Source: Shimia gijangensis
GTDB lineage: Bacteria > Pseudomonadota > Alphaproteobacteria > Rhodobacterales > Rhodobacteraceae
DNA: 64,000 nucleotides
Assembly: GCF_900142085.1 (NCBI RefSeq)
Contig: NZ_FQZQ01000007.1
Span: forward strand, 110,435-174,434
Direction of reading: 5' to 3'
The translations under genes were made by a program, and so were the position numbers. This document shows, in pieces, positions 20,054 to 28,998 of the stretch. The notes below the pieces were generated by a model that was not told where the DNA came from, made no database searches, and worked only from the letters and a program-made list of their open reading frames with translations. Position 1 is the first letter of the stretch; every line of letters starts with the position of its first letter.

Positions 20054-20834
20054 GGCCGGTCTCGCGCAGAAATTTCGTCAAAAGGCCTGCGTATTCTTCG
20101 GGCTTTTCCACACAAGGCAAATGCCCCACCCGCCGGATCAGTGCAAATTGCGACCCCGGTACCAGATCGGCGGTTTCGCGCACCAGATCAGGCGGAGTTG
20201 AGCCATCTTCTGATCCCGCGATGCCCAACACTGGCAATCGCAATCCACTGGTCGGCGTATAGAAATCCGTGCCTGATATCGCCGCCGAACACCCCAGATA
20301 GCCGTCTTGCGGCTGGCGAGTCATCATGTTGCGCCAGACATCCACTTCGGGCGTGGCGCGAAAATCCTTGGAAAACCACCGCTCCATCGTGGCATCCGCC
20401 AATGCCTCAATGCCACTGGCTTTTACAGCCTCCATCCGATCCTGCCACATGGCGGGTTGGCCGATCTTGGCACCTGTGTTTGAGAAAACCGCGGCGCGCA
20501 CCAAATCCAGCCGCTTGACGGCCAAACCTTGAGCAATCATGCCACCAATCGACAAGCCGACAAACATGGCGTCCTTGATCGCAAGCAATTCCATCAACCG
20601 TTCAACATCGCGCACCAAAGCTCCCATCGAATAAGGACCCTTGGGGCAAGACGACAACCCATGCCCTCGCTTGTCATAGCGGACAATGCGCAACCCTTTG
20701 GGCAACAACGGCACGACCTTGTCCCAAAGCCTCAGGTCCGTCCCCAGTGAGTTGGCAAATACAATCGGCGCGCCATCCGGATCGCCATCCTCGCGGTAAT
20801 GCAGGCGCACATCGCCCAGATCAGCCATCTTCAT
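20046..20834 (-). CDS. pcaD: PcaD, 3-oxoadipate enol-lactonase
   Basis: 262-residue alpha/beta hydrolase. N-terminal VFANSLGTDLRLWD is typical of PcaD. The nucleophile elbow is FVGLSIGGMIAQGLA, an Asp lies in IAGSEDGSTPP, and the catalytic His in RRVGHLPCVEKPEEY. It hydrolyses beta-ketoadipate enol-lactone to beta-ketoadipate. ATG 20834 has GGAG nine bases upstream. It starts four bases after the nuclease-like gene and overlaps the next hydrolase, so this is one operon with pcaB downstream. Confidence 0.88.
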   Translation of the reverse strand: MKMADLGDVRLHYREDGDPDGAPIVFANSLGTDLRLWDKVVPLLPKGLRIVRYDKRGHGLSSCPKGPYSMGALVRDVERLMELLAIKDAMFVGLSIGGMIAQGLAVKRLDLVRAAVFSNTGAKIGQPAMWQDRMEAVKASGIEALADATMERWFSKDFRATPEVDVWRNMMTRQPQDGYLGCSAAISGTDFYTPTSGLRLPVLGIAGSEDGSTPPDLVRETADLVPGSQFALIRRVGHLPCVEKPEEYAGLLTKFLRETGHV

Positions 20835-20838
20835 GGGG

Positions 20839-22029
20839 TCAGTCTCCGATCTTCATGCGGGCCATGACCTGCCCATGGTCGCTGGCCAGCTTGTTATAAG
20901 GCGCCTCGGCGTGGCTGCCATCGGTCAGGTGGTCATTAAACACGCTGAAATACTCCATCTCTCCAATGCGATCTTCGTTATCCGGGTGGAAATGCCGGGA
21001 CAGGTAAATCTGGTCCAAACTTTCATAAACGCCGCCAAAGGCCGAAGTGTAGACCATGTCGCGTAACGATTTGCGCACAAACAGCTTTTCTGCGCTGGTC
21101 AGGCGATGATCCAGCACCGCTTTGGTGATCGCGGTGCTTTCTTCCTTCTTGTAGCGGTCGTTATAGTCGCGCGCGTTGTGGCGCAGCATCCACGCATAGT
21201 TGCGAAACGGCACTTCACCCGAGATAATCTCGGAACTGACCGCATGTTCACCGTCATTGAAATCGCCGAGCACCATCACCGGACGCCCCTGCTGCAACTC
21301 GGCCACAATCTCGCGGCGCAGCACCCAGGCTTCGGCCATACGCCGCACCGCTGCCCGCAAGGCCCCCATTGCGCGACCGACCGGATCATAGCGTGTGAGG
21401 TCCGCTTCCGGGGCAAACTCAGCCCCTCCCGGTTTCAAATACTCACCCAGTTTCGACTTTAGATGACAGTTGAACACCGTGACCACATGCGCCCCGACCG
21501 GGATGCGCACTTTTTGAAGGGGGCGCGACAGACGAGTGATTGTGTAATGCCCTGCATCCTCTCCGGTCAGTTCGCGAAATGGGATGTGCAGGGGGGTGTC
21601 CAGCTGTTGAATAACTTCCGGCGCGCCGACAAAACCCTGGCGCGACAAGATCGCCAAGCCGGGGCGCCGCTGGCCCGGCTGGCCATCATTGATGCTGGGG
21701 GCAAAGGCCAGGGCTGCATCGCCATAGGGCGTATAGCCCAGCTTTCGAAATATCGCCTTTTTGCGATAGCTCTTGGTCTTGGATGGCAACACATCGTCGT
21801 TGCTTTTCTGACCAATGCGATCGGTCTCAGTGATCACATCGCGCAGCGCCTTTTCCTCAAAAATCTCCTGAAATCCGACGATATCGGCATCCATCGAGAA
21901 CATCTGCTGCGCCATCCAGTCCTCTTTCCACGCGTATTCTTCCGGCGTGTAGGACTGAAACTGATAATACTCCTGATCCGCTCCAATCAGGTTCTTCACG
22001 TTGAACGATGCAATTGTAAATCGGGTCAT
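20839..22029 (-). CDS. endonuclease/exonuclease/phosphatase family protein
   Basis: 396-residue EEP-superfamily protein (DNase I/exonuclease III fold). Visible active-site elements are FNVKNL at the N-terminus, IVGFQEIF (metal-binding Glu), VFNCHLKSK, VLGDFNDGE (catalytic Asp, Asn) and the final SDHGQVMARMKI (Asp-His pair). No signal peptide. It may hydrolyse DNA, RNA or a phosphodiester, and the sequence does not choose. ATG 22029 has GGAGGGAGAG upstream. Its last codons lie four bases from pcaD, so it is read as the first gene of the pcaD-pcaB transcript, an odd partner for ring catabolism. Confidence 0.8.
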   Translation of the reverse strand: MTRFTIASFNVKNLIGADQEYYQFQSYTPEEYAWKEDWMAQQMFSMDADIVGFQEIFEEKALRDVITETDRIGQKSNDDVLPSKTKSYRKKAIFRKLGYTPYGDAALAFAPSINDGQPGQRRPGLAILSRQGFVGAPEVIQQLDTPLHIPFRELTGEDAGHYTITRLSRPLQKVRIPVGAHVVTVFNCHLKSKLGEYLKPGGAEFAPEADLTRYDPVGRAMGALRAAVRRMAEAWVLRREIVAELQQGRPVMVLGDFNDGEHAVSSEIISGEVPFRNYAWMLRHNARDYNDRYKKEESTAITKAVLDHRLTSAEKLFVRKSLRDMVYTSAFGGVYESLDQIYLSRHFHPDNEDRIGEMEYFSVFNDHLTDGSHAEAPYNKLASDHGQVMARMKIGD

Positions 22030-22132
22030 ACTCTCTCCCTCCAAAGCAACGACCCGGCTCTTTCGCCAACCCCCTGCTTCATCTCGCTGCAAATACTCAA
22101 AACCACCAACCGTCTCTCATAATGCCTTGTGC

Positions 22133-23107
22133 TTAACCGAAACGCTCCAGCGCCACTTTAAACATCTGTGCATCCACATTGCCGCCGGTGCAGACGGCCA
22201 CCACGGCCTCGCCTTGCACTTCAGACCCGTGAAACAACGCCGCTGCCAGTGCCGCCGCGCCACCTGGTTCGACCACAATCTTCAACCTCGAAAATGCCAG
22301 CGCCATCGCGTGCAGACATTCGTCTTCGCTGACCACAATGCCGGGCCCGCACAGGCGCTGCATGATGGGAAAGGTGATCTCTCCGGGGCTGGGCGTCACG
22401 ATGGCGTCGCAAATCCCGCCCGAAATACGTGCATTCACCTCAATCTTACCACTGATCAAAGACCGTGTGGCATCATCAAACTCTTCCGGCTCACAGGGGC
22501 GTGCACGCAGGTTCGGCGCCTCAGCTTCCAACGCCAGCGCAATGCCAGACGTCAGCCCGCCACCGCCACAACACACCAAGACATCCGCCTGATTCACATT
22601 CAATTCGCCGGCTTGTGCTGCAATCTCAAGCCCGGTTGTTCCCTGTCCCGCAATCACCTGCGGCTCGTCATAGGGTTTTATCAACGTCAGCCCCCGCTCC
22701 TCAGAATAGGTCCGCCCGATGTCTTCTCGGCTTTCCCCGCCAGCCCGGTCATACAGAACCACTTCGGCCCCCAGTGCGCGGGTATTGTCGATCTTCATCT
22801 TGGGGGCATCTTCCGGCATGATAATCACCGACGGGCTCGCGTGTTTTGCTGCCGCCAGCGCCACGCCCTGGGCGTGATTGCCGCTGGAAAACGCGATCAC
22901 CCCGCGCTTGCGTGTGGCCTCATCCAGCGCGGAGACTGCCGACCAGCCTCCGCGAAACTTGAACGATCCGGTGTGCTGCAGGCATTCCGGTTTGACCAAC
23001 AGCTGCCGCCCCGCAATCTCATCCAAAAAGGGCGAGGTCAGCATCGGTGTGCGCCGTGCGTGTCCCTCAAGACGTGTGGCCGCAGCCCTGATCATGTCGA
23101 TATTCAT
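22133..23107 (-). CDS. PLP-dependent threonine/serine dehydratase-like ammonia-lyase
   Basis: 324-residue fold-type II PLP enzyme. The Schiff-base lysine is in GSFKFRGG, the phosphate-binding glycine loop is CCGGGGLTSG, and SSGNHAQGVALAAA is the substrate-side Asn loop. There is no C-terminal ACT regulatory domain, so it is the short catabolic type (threonine/serine dehydratase, serine racemase or hydroxyaspartate ammonia-lyase). It starts in an ATGA overlap with the upstream hydrolase and is therefore translationally coupled. Specificity among these activities cannot be settled by inspection. Confidence 0.85.
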   Translation of the reverse strand: MNIDMIRAAATRLEGHARRTPMLTSPFLDEIAGRQLLVKPECLQHTGSFKFRGGWSAVSALDEATRKRGVIAFSSGNHAQGVALAAAKHASPSVIIMPEDAPKMKIDNTRALGAEVVLYDRAGGESREDIGRTYSEERGLTLIKPYDEPQVIAGQGTTGLEIAAQAGELNVNQADVLVCCGGGGLTSGIALALEAEAPNLRARPCEPEEFDDATRSLISGKIEVNARISGGICDAIVTPSPGEITFPIMQRLCGPGIVVSEDECLHAMALAFSRLKIVVEPGGAAALAAALFHGSEVQGEAVVAVCTGGNVDAQMFKVALERFG

Positions 23108-23943
23108 GTCGTCCTATCCATTTTTGATATCCAAAGTTGCAGCGCGTCGACCGCCTCGACCTCATCCAGAAACGGCACATGGCCCCGATCCGGCACTGTG
23201 GCGGCAATCAGGTCTGGCCTGCGCGCGCCCATTTCCGCAAGCGTCTGAGCGCTGAACAAGTCCGAGTTTGCGCCGCGAATGGCGGCAACCGGTACACCGG
23301 CCAGAGCTTCATAAAGTGGCCAAAGGTCTGGTGCTTCGGCATTTGGATCAAAGGTTGCAAGCGTCGCATCGCGCAGCTTGGGGTCATAGTTAATGGTCAG
23401 GCCCTGACCCGTTTCGACAAAGTGTTTTTCAACCTCTTGGCGCCACCGGCTCTCGGGCACATTATCAAACCCAATCATCCGGCTGCCAAAGACTTCGGCG
23501 GCCTCTGCGTGGGTTTTCCACACCGGATTGCGCCCCAGAAACCCCAGAATGACCTCAAGCCCGCCGGTTTCAATCACCGGACCGATATCGACAAAACACA
23601 CACCCAAAATGCGCGTGCGTGCCATAGCGGCCAATGTCAGAGAAATAAGCCCGCCGCGTGACGTTCCCAGAAAGCCCGCACTTTCGATGCCAAGATGATC
23701 CATCAGTTCCAGAACGTCCTGAGCCTCACGCAGAACATTGTAGGTGCTGAAATCTTCCGCCCAGTCAGACTGACCGCGACCACGATAATCCGGGCGAATG
23801 ATCCGACACCCCGCAAGTGCGGGCATCGCATAGTCGAAATCCGTACCATTGCGGGTCAGGCCGGCCAGACACAACAGGGCAGGGCCGTCGCCTTCGTCGG
23901 TGAAATGCAGCGACAATCCGTCAGAGGTGGTGAACCGCGCCAT
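23104..23943 (-). CDS. alpha/beta hydrolase
   Basis: 279 residues. The N-terminal HFTDEGDGPALLCLAGLTRN carries the oxyanion region, the nucleophile elbow is GFLGTSRGGLISL, and the terminal VPDRGHVPFLDEVEAVDAL holds the catalytic His. It belongs to the broad hydrolase/dienelactonase-like group without a clear substrate. ATG 23943 is preferred (GAGG about ten bases upstream), one base after the dehalogenase stop. It overlaps the dehydratase start, so dehalogenase, hydrolase and dehydratase make a compact three-gene unit. Confidence 0.8.
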   Translation of the reverse strand: MARFTTSDGLSLHFTDEGDGPALLCLAGLTRNGTDFDYAMPALAGCRIIRPDYRGRGQSDWAEDFSTYNVLREAQDVLELMDHLGIESAGFLGTSRGGLISLTLAAMARTRILGVCFVDIGPVIETGGLEVILGFLGRNPVWKTHAEAAEVFGSRMIGFDNVPESRWRQEVEKHFVETGQGLTINYDPKLRDATLATFDPNAEAPDLWPLYEALAGVPVAAIRGANSDLFSAQTLAEMGARRPDLIAATVPDRGHVPFLDEVEAVDALQLWISKMDRTT

Positions 23944-23944
23944 T

Positions 23945-24640
23945 CTAAACACGCCTCAGATCGGCTACGAACTTCAGGTCTTCCAGTACAAACTCCGGTT
24001 TCCACGGCAATCGGTCCACCTGATCACCGCTGTTGCGATGCACCCAGCATGACCGGAACCCAAACCCCGAGGCCGCCGCCGCGTCCCAGCCATTGGACGA
24101 CACGAAAATCACTTCTTCGGGTTTGCAGTCAAACCGCTTGGTCACCAGCTCATAAACCCGGTGATCTGGCTTGAAAATGCCCACATCCTCAACGCTCAGC
24201 ACATCGTCCAGCAAAGGCCCGATGCCAGCGCTTTTCACGGCCCCCTCCAACATGTCCGGCGATCCATTCGACAGGATCGCGGTGTTCAACCCGGCGTCTT
24301 TCAGTTCTTGCAGCATCTTTGGCACCTCAGGATAGGCGCTCAGCTCCCAATAAAGCTGCAATAGCCGCTCGCGCAGTTCACGATGTTCTTCACCGTTCAG
24401 CAAAACCACATCCAGCGCATTGTCCAACGCGTTCTGCGTGACCTCCCAGAAATCCGTGTGCGCACCGGTGATGGCGCGGATCCATGTGTATTGCAGCTGC
24501 TTCAGACGCCACACCTCGGCCACCTTTCTCCAATGCTCTGCGAATTCTTCCTGTCCCGGCTCCTCGGCCAGTTCACGCGCTGCGGCGGCCACGTCAAACA
24601 GCGTGCCATAGGCGTCGAAAACAAAGGTTGTTGTGGTCAT
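23945..24640 (-). CDS. haloacid dehalogenase type II (L-2-haloacid dehalogenase family)
   Basis: 231-residue HAD hydrolase. The nucleophile Asp is in FVFDAYGTLFDV, motif II is ILSNGSPDML, the lysine lies in GIFKPDHRVY, and motif IV SSNGWDAAAASGFGF matches the dehalogenase variant rather than phosphatases. It should hydrolyse L-2-haloalkanoic acids to D-2-hydroxy acids. ATG 24640 follows a GAGGGGGA ribosome site and removes 29 upstream codons. It is first in a unit with the alpha/beta hydrolase and the dehydratase, and divergent from the FKBP gene. Confidence 0.87.
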   Translation of the reverse strand: MTTTTFVFDAYGTLFDVAAAARELAEEPGQEEFAEHWRKVAEVWRLKQLQYTWIRAITGAHTDFWEVTQNALDNALDVVLLNGEEHRELRERLLQLYWELSAYPEVPKMLQELKDAGLNTAILSNGSPDMLEGAVKSAGIGPLLDDVLSVEDVGIFKPDHRVYELVTKRFDCKPEEVIFVSSNGWDAAAASGFGFRSCWVHRNSGDQVDRLPWKPEFVLEDLKFVADLRRV

Positions 24641-24792
24641 GATTGCGTCCCCCTCGGGGTGCATACTGGCAGGCTGATCCGCGCTGTCAAAGCCCATTTG
24701 CCACTTGTTTGCCTTTCGTGACATCACGTTTTAGGGTGCGCCACTTTTTCAGCGAGGCAGCCCTCGCATCTACCATCAGAACTGGACACTTC

Positions 24793-25221
24793 ATGACTGC
24801 TGCAAAATCGGGCGACAAGGTTCGCATTCACTACACCGGAACTTTGAGCGATGGCTCGACTTTCGACAGTTCTGAGGGTCGCGAACCGTTGGAGTTCACT
24901 TTGGGTTCCGGGCAGGTCATTCCCGGTTTTGACACAGGCGTGAGCGGCATGACCGTGGGCGAAAAGAAGACCATCGAAATTCCTTGCGAAGAGGCCTACG
25001 GCCCCGTTCAGGATGGTGCCCGCCAAGACGTACCACGCGCTCAGATTCCAGCTGAAATTCCGCTTGAGGTTGGTATCCAGCTGCAGATGCAGTCTCCTGA
25101 GGGGCAGGTCATTCCGGTCACTGTTGTAGAAGTCACCGAAGAAAAAGTGACGCTGGATGCGAACCACGCTCTGGCCGGCAAAGATCTGACCTTCGCGTTG
25201 GAACTGGTTTCGATCGGCTAA
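24793..25221 (+). CDS. FKBP-type (SlyD-like) peptidyl-prolyl cis-trans isomerase
   Basis: 142-residue FKBP domain interrupted by an IF-type insert, as in SlyD: GDKVRIHYTGTLSDGSTFDSS, LGSGQVIPGFDTGVSGMTVGE, then PCEEAYGPVQDGARQDVPRA and the flap region ending DANHALAGKDLTFALELVSI. It catalyses proline isomerisation in folding proteins. The His-rich metal-binding tail of enteric SlyD is absent. ATG 24793 begins the conserved region, and the open frame upstream back to 24643 is not conserved-looking. Convergent with fabI over a shared terminator. Confidence 0.92.
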   Translation: MTAAKSGDKVRIHYTGTLSDGSTFDSSEGREPLEFTLGSGQVIPGFDTGVSGMTVGEKKTIEIPCEEAYGPVQDGARQDVPRAQIPAEIPLEVGIQLQMQSPEGQVIPVTVVEVTEEKVTLDANHALAGKDLTFALELVSIG

Positions 25222-25243
25222 AAGGCGCAATTTGATGGGAAGG

Positions 25244-25292
25244 CCGTTTTGTACAAAACGGGTATTCTGCCAAAAAAGTTTGTACAAAACGG
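25244..25292. promoter_or_regulatory. perfect 18-bp palindrome plus a degenerate second copy, 31 bp centre to centre
   Basis: CCGTTTTGTACAAAACGG at 25244-25261 is a perfect palindrome. At 25278-25292 the right half recurs exactly (TTTGTACAAAACGG) with an altered left half. The centres (25252.5 and 25283.5) are about three helical turns apart, which is operator-like. Unusually, they lie between two convergent genes, so no promoter is obvious. Function unknown. Confidence 0.5.
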
Positions 25293-25294
25293 AC

Positions 25295-25320
25295 AAAGCC
25301 GCGCTTTTGGCGCGGCTTTT
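25295..25320. terminator. bidirectional terminator of FKBP gene and fabI
   Basis: Perfect 10-bp stem AAAGCCGCGC/GCGCGGCTTT with a 5-nt loop, A-rich before and T-rich after, so it can serve both convergent transcripts. Confidence 0.85.
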
Positions 25321-25345
25321 ACAATTTTCAATACTCTGTGATCGC

Positions 25346-26140
25346 TCAGAGGTTTTCGGTCTGAGGCATGCCCAAAACGTGATAGCCACCATCGACGCGG
25401 ATGATCTCACCCGTGGTAAAACACCCGGCATCTGAGGCCAGATAAACCGCCGTGCCACCCACGGCCTCGAGCGTCGCGTTTGACCGCATCGGCGCATTGG
25501 CTTCGGTCTGGCGGAAGGTCTTGCGCGCACCGCCAATAGCAGCCCCGGCAAGGGTTTTCATTGGGCCGGGCGAGATTGCATTGACGCGGATACCATCGGG
25601 GCCAAGGTCGTTGGCAAGGTAGCGTGTCGCGGCCTCCAAAGCGGCCTTGGCGACCCCCATAACGTTGTAAAACGGAGTCACGCGGTTCGAACCCTGATAG
25701 GTCAGCGTCAGCACAGTGCCGCCGCCGTTTTCCTTCATCAGCGGGTGCGCGCGGCGGGCCACTTCGATCAGGGAATAACAGGAAATATCCAACGAATTCT
25801 TAAAGTTATCGCGGCTCGTGTCTAGGAAACGACCCGTCAGCTCATTCTTGTCCGAGTAGGCAATGGCGTGCACGATAAAGTCGATCGTAGGCCATTTCGC
25901 ACCCAATTGTTCGAACGCAGCATCAAGGGACGCGTCGTCCGTGACATCCACATCAACAAGGAAATCACTGCCAAGGCGCTCGGCCAGCGGGGCCACACGT
26001 TTGCCAAAGGCTTCGCCTTGGTAGGTGAAGGCCAGTTCAGCGCCTGCTTCGTGCATGGCTTTGGCAATGCCCCATGCGATGGAGCGTTCGTTAGCGACAC
26101 CCATAATCAGGCCGCGTTTGCCTTTGAGAAGATCAGACAT
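25346..26140 (-). CDS. fabI: FabI, enoyl-[acyl-carrier-protein] reductase (NADH)
   Basis: 264-residue short-chain-dehydrogenase-fold enzyme for the last reductive step of fatty-acid elongation. The characteristic N-terminal loop GVANERSIAWGIA, the YxxxxxxK-type active site with YNVMGVAKAALEA, and the substrate loop MKTLAGAAIGG typical of FabI are present. ATG 26140 is chosen as start. It follows fabB by six bases on the same strand, so the two are cotranscribed. It ends near a strong bidirectional terminator. Confidence 0.95.
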   Translation of the reverse strand: MSDLLKGKRGLIMGVANERSIAWGIAKAMHEAGAELAFTYQGEAFGKRVAPLAERLGSDFLVDVDVTDDASLDAAFEQLGAKWPTIDFIVHAIAYSDKNELTGRFLDTSRDNFKNSLDISCYSLIEVARRAHPLMKENGGGTVLTLTYQGSNRVTPFYNVMGVAKAALEAATRYLANDLGPDGIRVNAISPGPMKTLAGAAIGGARKTFRQTEANAPMRSNATLEAVGGTAVYLASDAGCFTTGEIIRVDGGYHVLGMPQTENL

Positions 26141-26146
26141 ACTCAA

Positions 26147-27376
26147 TTATCCTTTATACTTTGAAAGGATCATTGATCCGTTGGTGCCACCAAACCCGAA
26201 CGAGTTGGTCATCACACTATCAAGTCCTGCGTTCTCCACCAAAGTGGTCGCAACCTCCCCGTCGTTTATGGCGGGGTCCTGATTTTCTACGTTAATGGAT
26301 GGTGTGATAAAGTCATTGTCCAGCATCAGAAGGCAGAAGATCGCCTCGAGTGCACCTGCGGCGCCCTGGGCATGGCCAGTCATTGATTTTGTTGAAGAAA
26401 TTGGGGGGTGCGCCTGACCTTTAAAGACCCTGCGAACCGCTTCGACTTCGCCGACATCGCCAACTGGTGTCGAGGTGCCATGGGCATTGATGTAGTCGAC
26501 GCTACGGCCTTCGGGCAGGGTAGACAGGGCCAGACGCATGGCGCGTTCGCCGCCTTCACCGCTTGGGGCCACCATGTCGTGGCCATCAGATGTGGCCGCA
26601 AAACCGGTCACTTCGGCATAGATTTTGGCACCACGCGCCAGCGCGTGATCGAGGTCTTCCAGCACGACAATGCCGCCGCCGCCAGAAATCACAAACCCAT
26701 CTCGGTCTGCATCAAAAGCACGCGAGGCTTTTTCGGGGGTGTCGTTATACTTGGAGGACATCGCGCCCATCGCGTCGAACAGGCAAGACAAAGTCCAGTC
26801 CAGCTCTTCCCCGCCGCCAGCAAACATCACGTCCTGTTTGCCCATCATGATCTGCTCGGCTGCGTTGCCGATACAATGCAAGGAGGTCGAGCAGGCCGAG
26901 GTGATCGAATAGTTTATGCCCTTGATTTTAAAGGCGGTCGCGAGGTTCGCCGAAATGGTCGACGACATGCATTTTGGTACCGCAAACGGGCCGATGCGTT
27001 TTGTCGCGCCAGTTTTCAGCACCGTCTGATGCGCGGTCAGCATCGCACTTGTCGATGGTCCGCCAGACCCGGCGACCAATCCTGTGCGCACGTTCACGAC
27101 ATCGTCTTCACCTAAACCCGCATCGGCAATCGCCTGGCTCATGGCGATATGGGCATAAGCGGCTCCATCCCCCATGAAACGCAATGTACGCTTGTCGACA
27201 TGTTCTTTGGTGTCGATTTTCAACGTGCCCGCGACTTGGCTGCGAAAACCATGCTCGGCCATTTCAGGGCTGGCAACGATACCGGATTTCCCGGCTTTTA
27301 ATGAGGCAAGGACCTCATCAGCATTATTCCCGATGGACGAAACAATGCCCAATCCGGTGACGACGACACGACGCAT
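26147..27376 (-). CDS. fabB: FabB, 3-oxoacyl-[acyl-carrier-protein] synthase I
   Basis: 409-residue condensing enzyme. The nucleophile is in [11 protein letters not shown], and the two catalytic histidines are in [11 protein letters not shown] and [13 protein letters not shown], with the glycine-rich end [13 protein letters not shown]. The His-His-Cys triad and the [16 protein letters not shown] start put it with FabB, which extends the cis-unsaturated intermediate made by FabA. It is followed by fabI. fabA lies 1 kb upstream on the same strand, but an opposite-strand gene and a terminator lie between. Confidence 0.95.
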   Translation of the reverse strand: MRRVVVTGLGIVSSIGNNADEVLASLKAGKSGIVASPEMAEHGFRSQVAGTLKIDTKEHVDKRTLRFMGDGAAYAHIAMSQAIADAGLGEDDVVNVRTGLVAGSGGPSTSAMLTAHQTVLKTGATKRIGPFAVPKCMSSTISANLATAFKIKGINYSITSACSTSLHCIGNAAEQIMMGKQDVMFAGGGEELDWTLSCLFDAMGAMSSKYNDTPEKASRAFDADRDGFVISGGGGIVVLEDLDHALARGAKIYAEVTGFAATSDGHDMVAPSGEGGERAMRLALSTLPEGRSVDYINAHGTSTPVGDVGEVEAVRRVFKGQAHPPISSTKSMTGHAQGAAGALEAIFCLLMLDNDFITPSINVENQDPAINDGEVATTLVENAGLDSVMTNSFGFGGTNGSMILSKYKG

Positions 27377-27595
27377 ACGTGCACTCCCTTATTTGCTAAT
27401 GTCTTTAGTAGGCATTGCGAGGCAGGGGTGCAAGATGGGTTGCGAGATGTGAGGAGTGTTGAGCAATGCAACCAGGCAAGGGGCACGTGCCGTCGTTGCG
27501 GGACAAACAGCTTCTTCGTTGATTAATATCAATTGAGAACGCTCTGTCGCTCGATATTGTGTTCGTATCAATTCGTTTGAAGAGGCGCGGTCACG

Positions 27596-28253
27596 ATGAG
27601 CACCTATAGAACAGAATCCATAGCCGCAGGAATTTTATTTATTACCGCCACGACGGCGACAATGGCGAGTTTTGCTTTGACCGACCCGGTATTGAGCGGC
27701 GCTGACGTCGCAGGACAGGTCGCTGACCAACAATCACGGGTCATTGTTGGCGCCCTATTGGAGACGATAAACGCGCTGGCGAGCGCAGGAATCGCAATGG
27801 CGCTCTTTCCAATCATCTGGCGTCATGTCCAAGGGGGGGGCGGTGGCTTATCTTGGTCTACGGGTGATCGAGGCGAGCCTTGGTGTGCTGGCCGTAACCG
27901 GCCTATTGGTTCTGCTTTCGCCAGAAAGCGCTGCGATCGGCCTTGCGATCCACAAATGGGCATTCCTCATGGTACTGATCGTGTTCAGCGTCAGCACCTT
28001 CGTGCTTTACCCGTTTCTATTTTTTTACCGGCTTGTGCCGGTGTTTCTGTCGGTTTGGGGATTTTTCGGCGGTATGATGCTGCTCTTGTCCTGCATGCTT
28101 ATTCTCTTTGGCTGGACAGTCAGCGGGTCGGCGATCGACACGCTGTTATCTTTGCCAATCTGGATAAATGAAATGGTCTTGGCACTGTGGTTGCTTCTGC
28201 GTGGAGTCAAACAGCAATCTTTTGACCACGATCTCGCTGTTGCTGACGAATGA
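27596..28253 (+). pseudogene. DUF4386-like membrane protein with a frameshift at a G8 tract
   Basis: Two overlapping frames together make one protein. From ATG 27596 (GAAGAGG upstream) come SIAAGILFITATTATMASFA and a second helix ending FPIIWRHVQGG. At the run of eight G (27833-27840) the sense continues one frame over as AVAYLGLRVIEASLGVLAVT and further helices to 28253. Removing one G restores a continuous ~218-residue, roughly six-helix protein with the LGLRVIEA signature of DUF4386. As read, the product ends in an unrelated tail at 28171. A slippery homopolymer could give phase variation, ribosomal slippage or a sequencing error. It lies antisense between fabA and fabB. Confidence 0.72.
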
Positions 28254-28327
28254 CGGAGCTGTGTACCCAGCACTCATGACAAACCGCATACTTTCGTGTT
28301 TATGTTTGAAGCAGTTGTTTTCATTAA

Positions 28328-28351
28328 AAAAGAGGCCCTGAGGCCTCTTTT
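28328..28351. terminator. bidirectional terminator between fabA and the DUF4386 gene
   Basis: Perfect 10-bp stem AAAAGAGGCC/GGCCTCTTTT with a CTGA loop, flanked by A and T runs. It sits 28 bases past the fabA stop and 74 past the DUF4386 stop, so it should uncouple fabA from fabB. Confidence 0.85.
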
Positions 28352-28379
28352 CGTTAAACACATTTCAGCGTCTTGGCGC

Positions 28380-28886
28380 TCACTCGGGCGCGAGGCCCAC
28401 GCGCATATCTTTGACTTGATAAATCTCTTCGCCATCGGCAAATACCTGACCGTTGGCAACCCCAAGTTTCAGTTTGCGGTCGATGATGCGGGTGAAATCC
28501 ACGTGATAGGTCAGCATCTTGCGGTCAGGTTTGACCATGCCCTTGAGCTTAACTTCGCCAACACCCATGGCCATGCCTTTGCCGGGCATGCCGCGCCAAC
28601 CAAGGTTGAACCCTGTCAGCTGCCACAAACCATCAAGGCCCAGACAGCCCGGCATAATTGGATTGCCGGGGAAATGGCATTCAAAGAACCAAAGGTCAGG
28701 TGTGATATCAAATTCGGCGACGACATGGCCTTTGCCAAACTCACCGCCGTCCGCCGAGATGTCGGTAATCCGGTCCATCATCAGCATCGGCGGCATGGGC
28801 AATTGCGCATTTCCGGGGCCGAAAAGTTCGCCGCGTGCGCATTTGATCAGGTCTTCTTTAGAGAAGCTGGTAGGATAGTCGGCCAT
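28380..28886 (-). CDS. fabA: FabA, 3-hydroxydecanoyl-[acyl-carrier-protein] dehydratase/isomerase
   Basis: 168-residue hotdog dehydratase. The catalytic histidine is in [20 protein letters not shown] and its acidic partner follows in [16 protein letters not shown] and the [11 protein letters not shown] strand are also typical. It introduces the double bond for unsaturated fatty acids. It is divergent from irr across 175 bp. It is normally cotranscribed with fabB and fabI in this group, but here a terminator follows at once. Confidence 0.95.
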   Translation of the reverse strand: MADYPTSFSKEDLIKCARGELFGPGNAQLPMPPMLMMDRITDISADGGEFGKGHVVAEFDITPDLWFFECHFPGNPIMPGCLGLDGLWQLTGFNLGWRGMPGKGMAMGVGEVKLKGMVKPDRKMLTYHVDFTRIIDRKLKLGVANGQVFADGEEIYQVKDMRVGLAPE

Positions 28887-28998
28887 TCAGGCATGCCCCC
28901 TCTGGTTCGTGTGATTTTTCTTCATGTTTCCTCTACCACCGCGCGCATTGGTCCTGCAAGGGCGGCCATCACAGGACGCTTGTTGCGCTTGCAACTGA

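Noticed and set aside
22001..23248. Long plus-strand open frame (~415 codons) across the dehydratase gene
   Set aside because: It is the antisense shadow of the PLP enzyme, which has all its motifs. The plus frame has no recognisable domain or ribosome site.
24643..24792. Fifty-codon upstream extension of the FKBP protein
   Set aside because: Not FKBP-like, and it overlaps the leader of the divergent dehalogenase gene.
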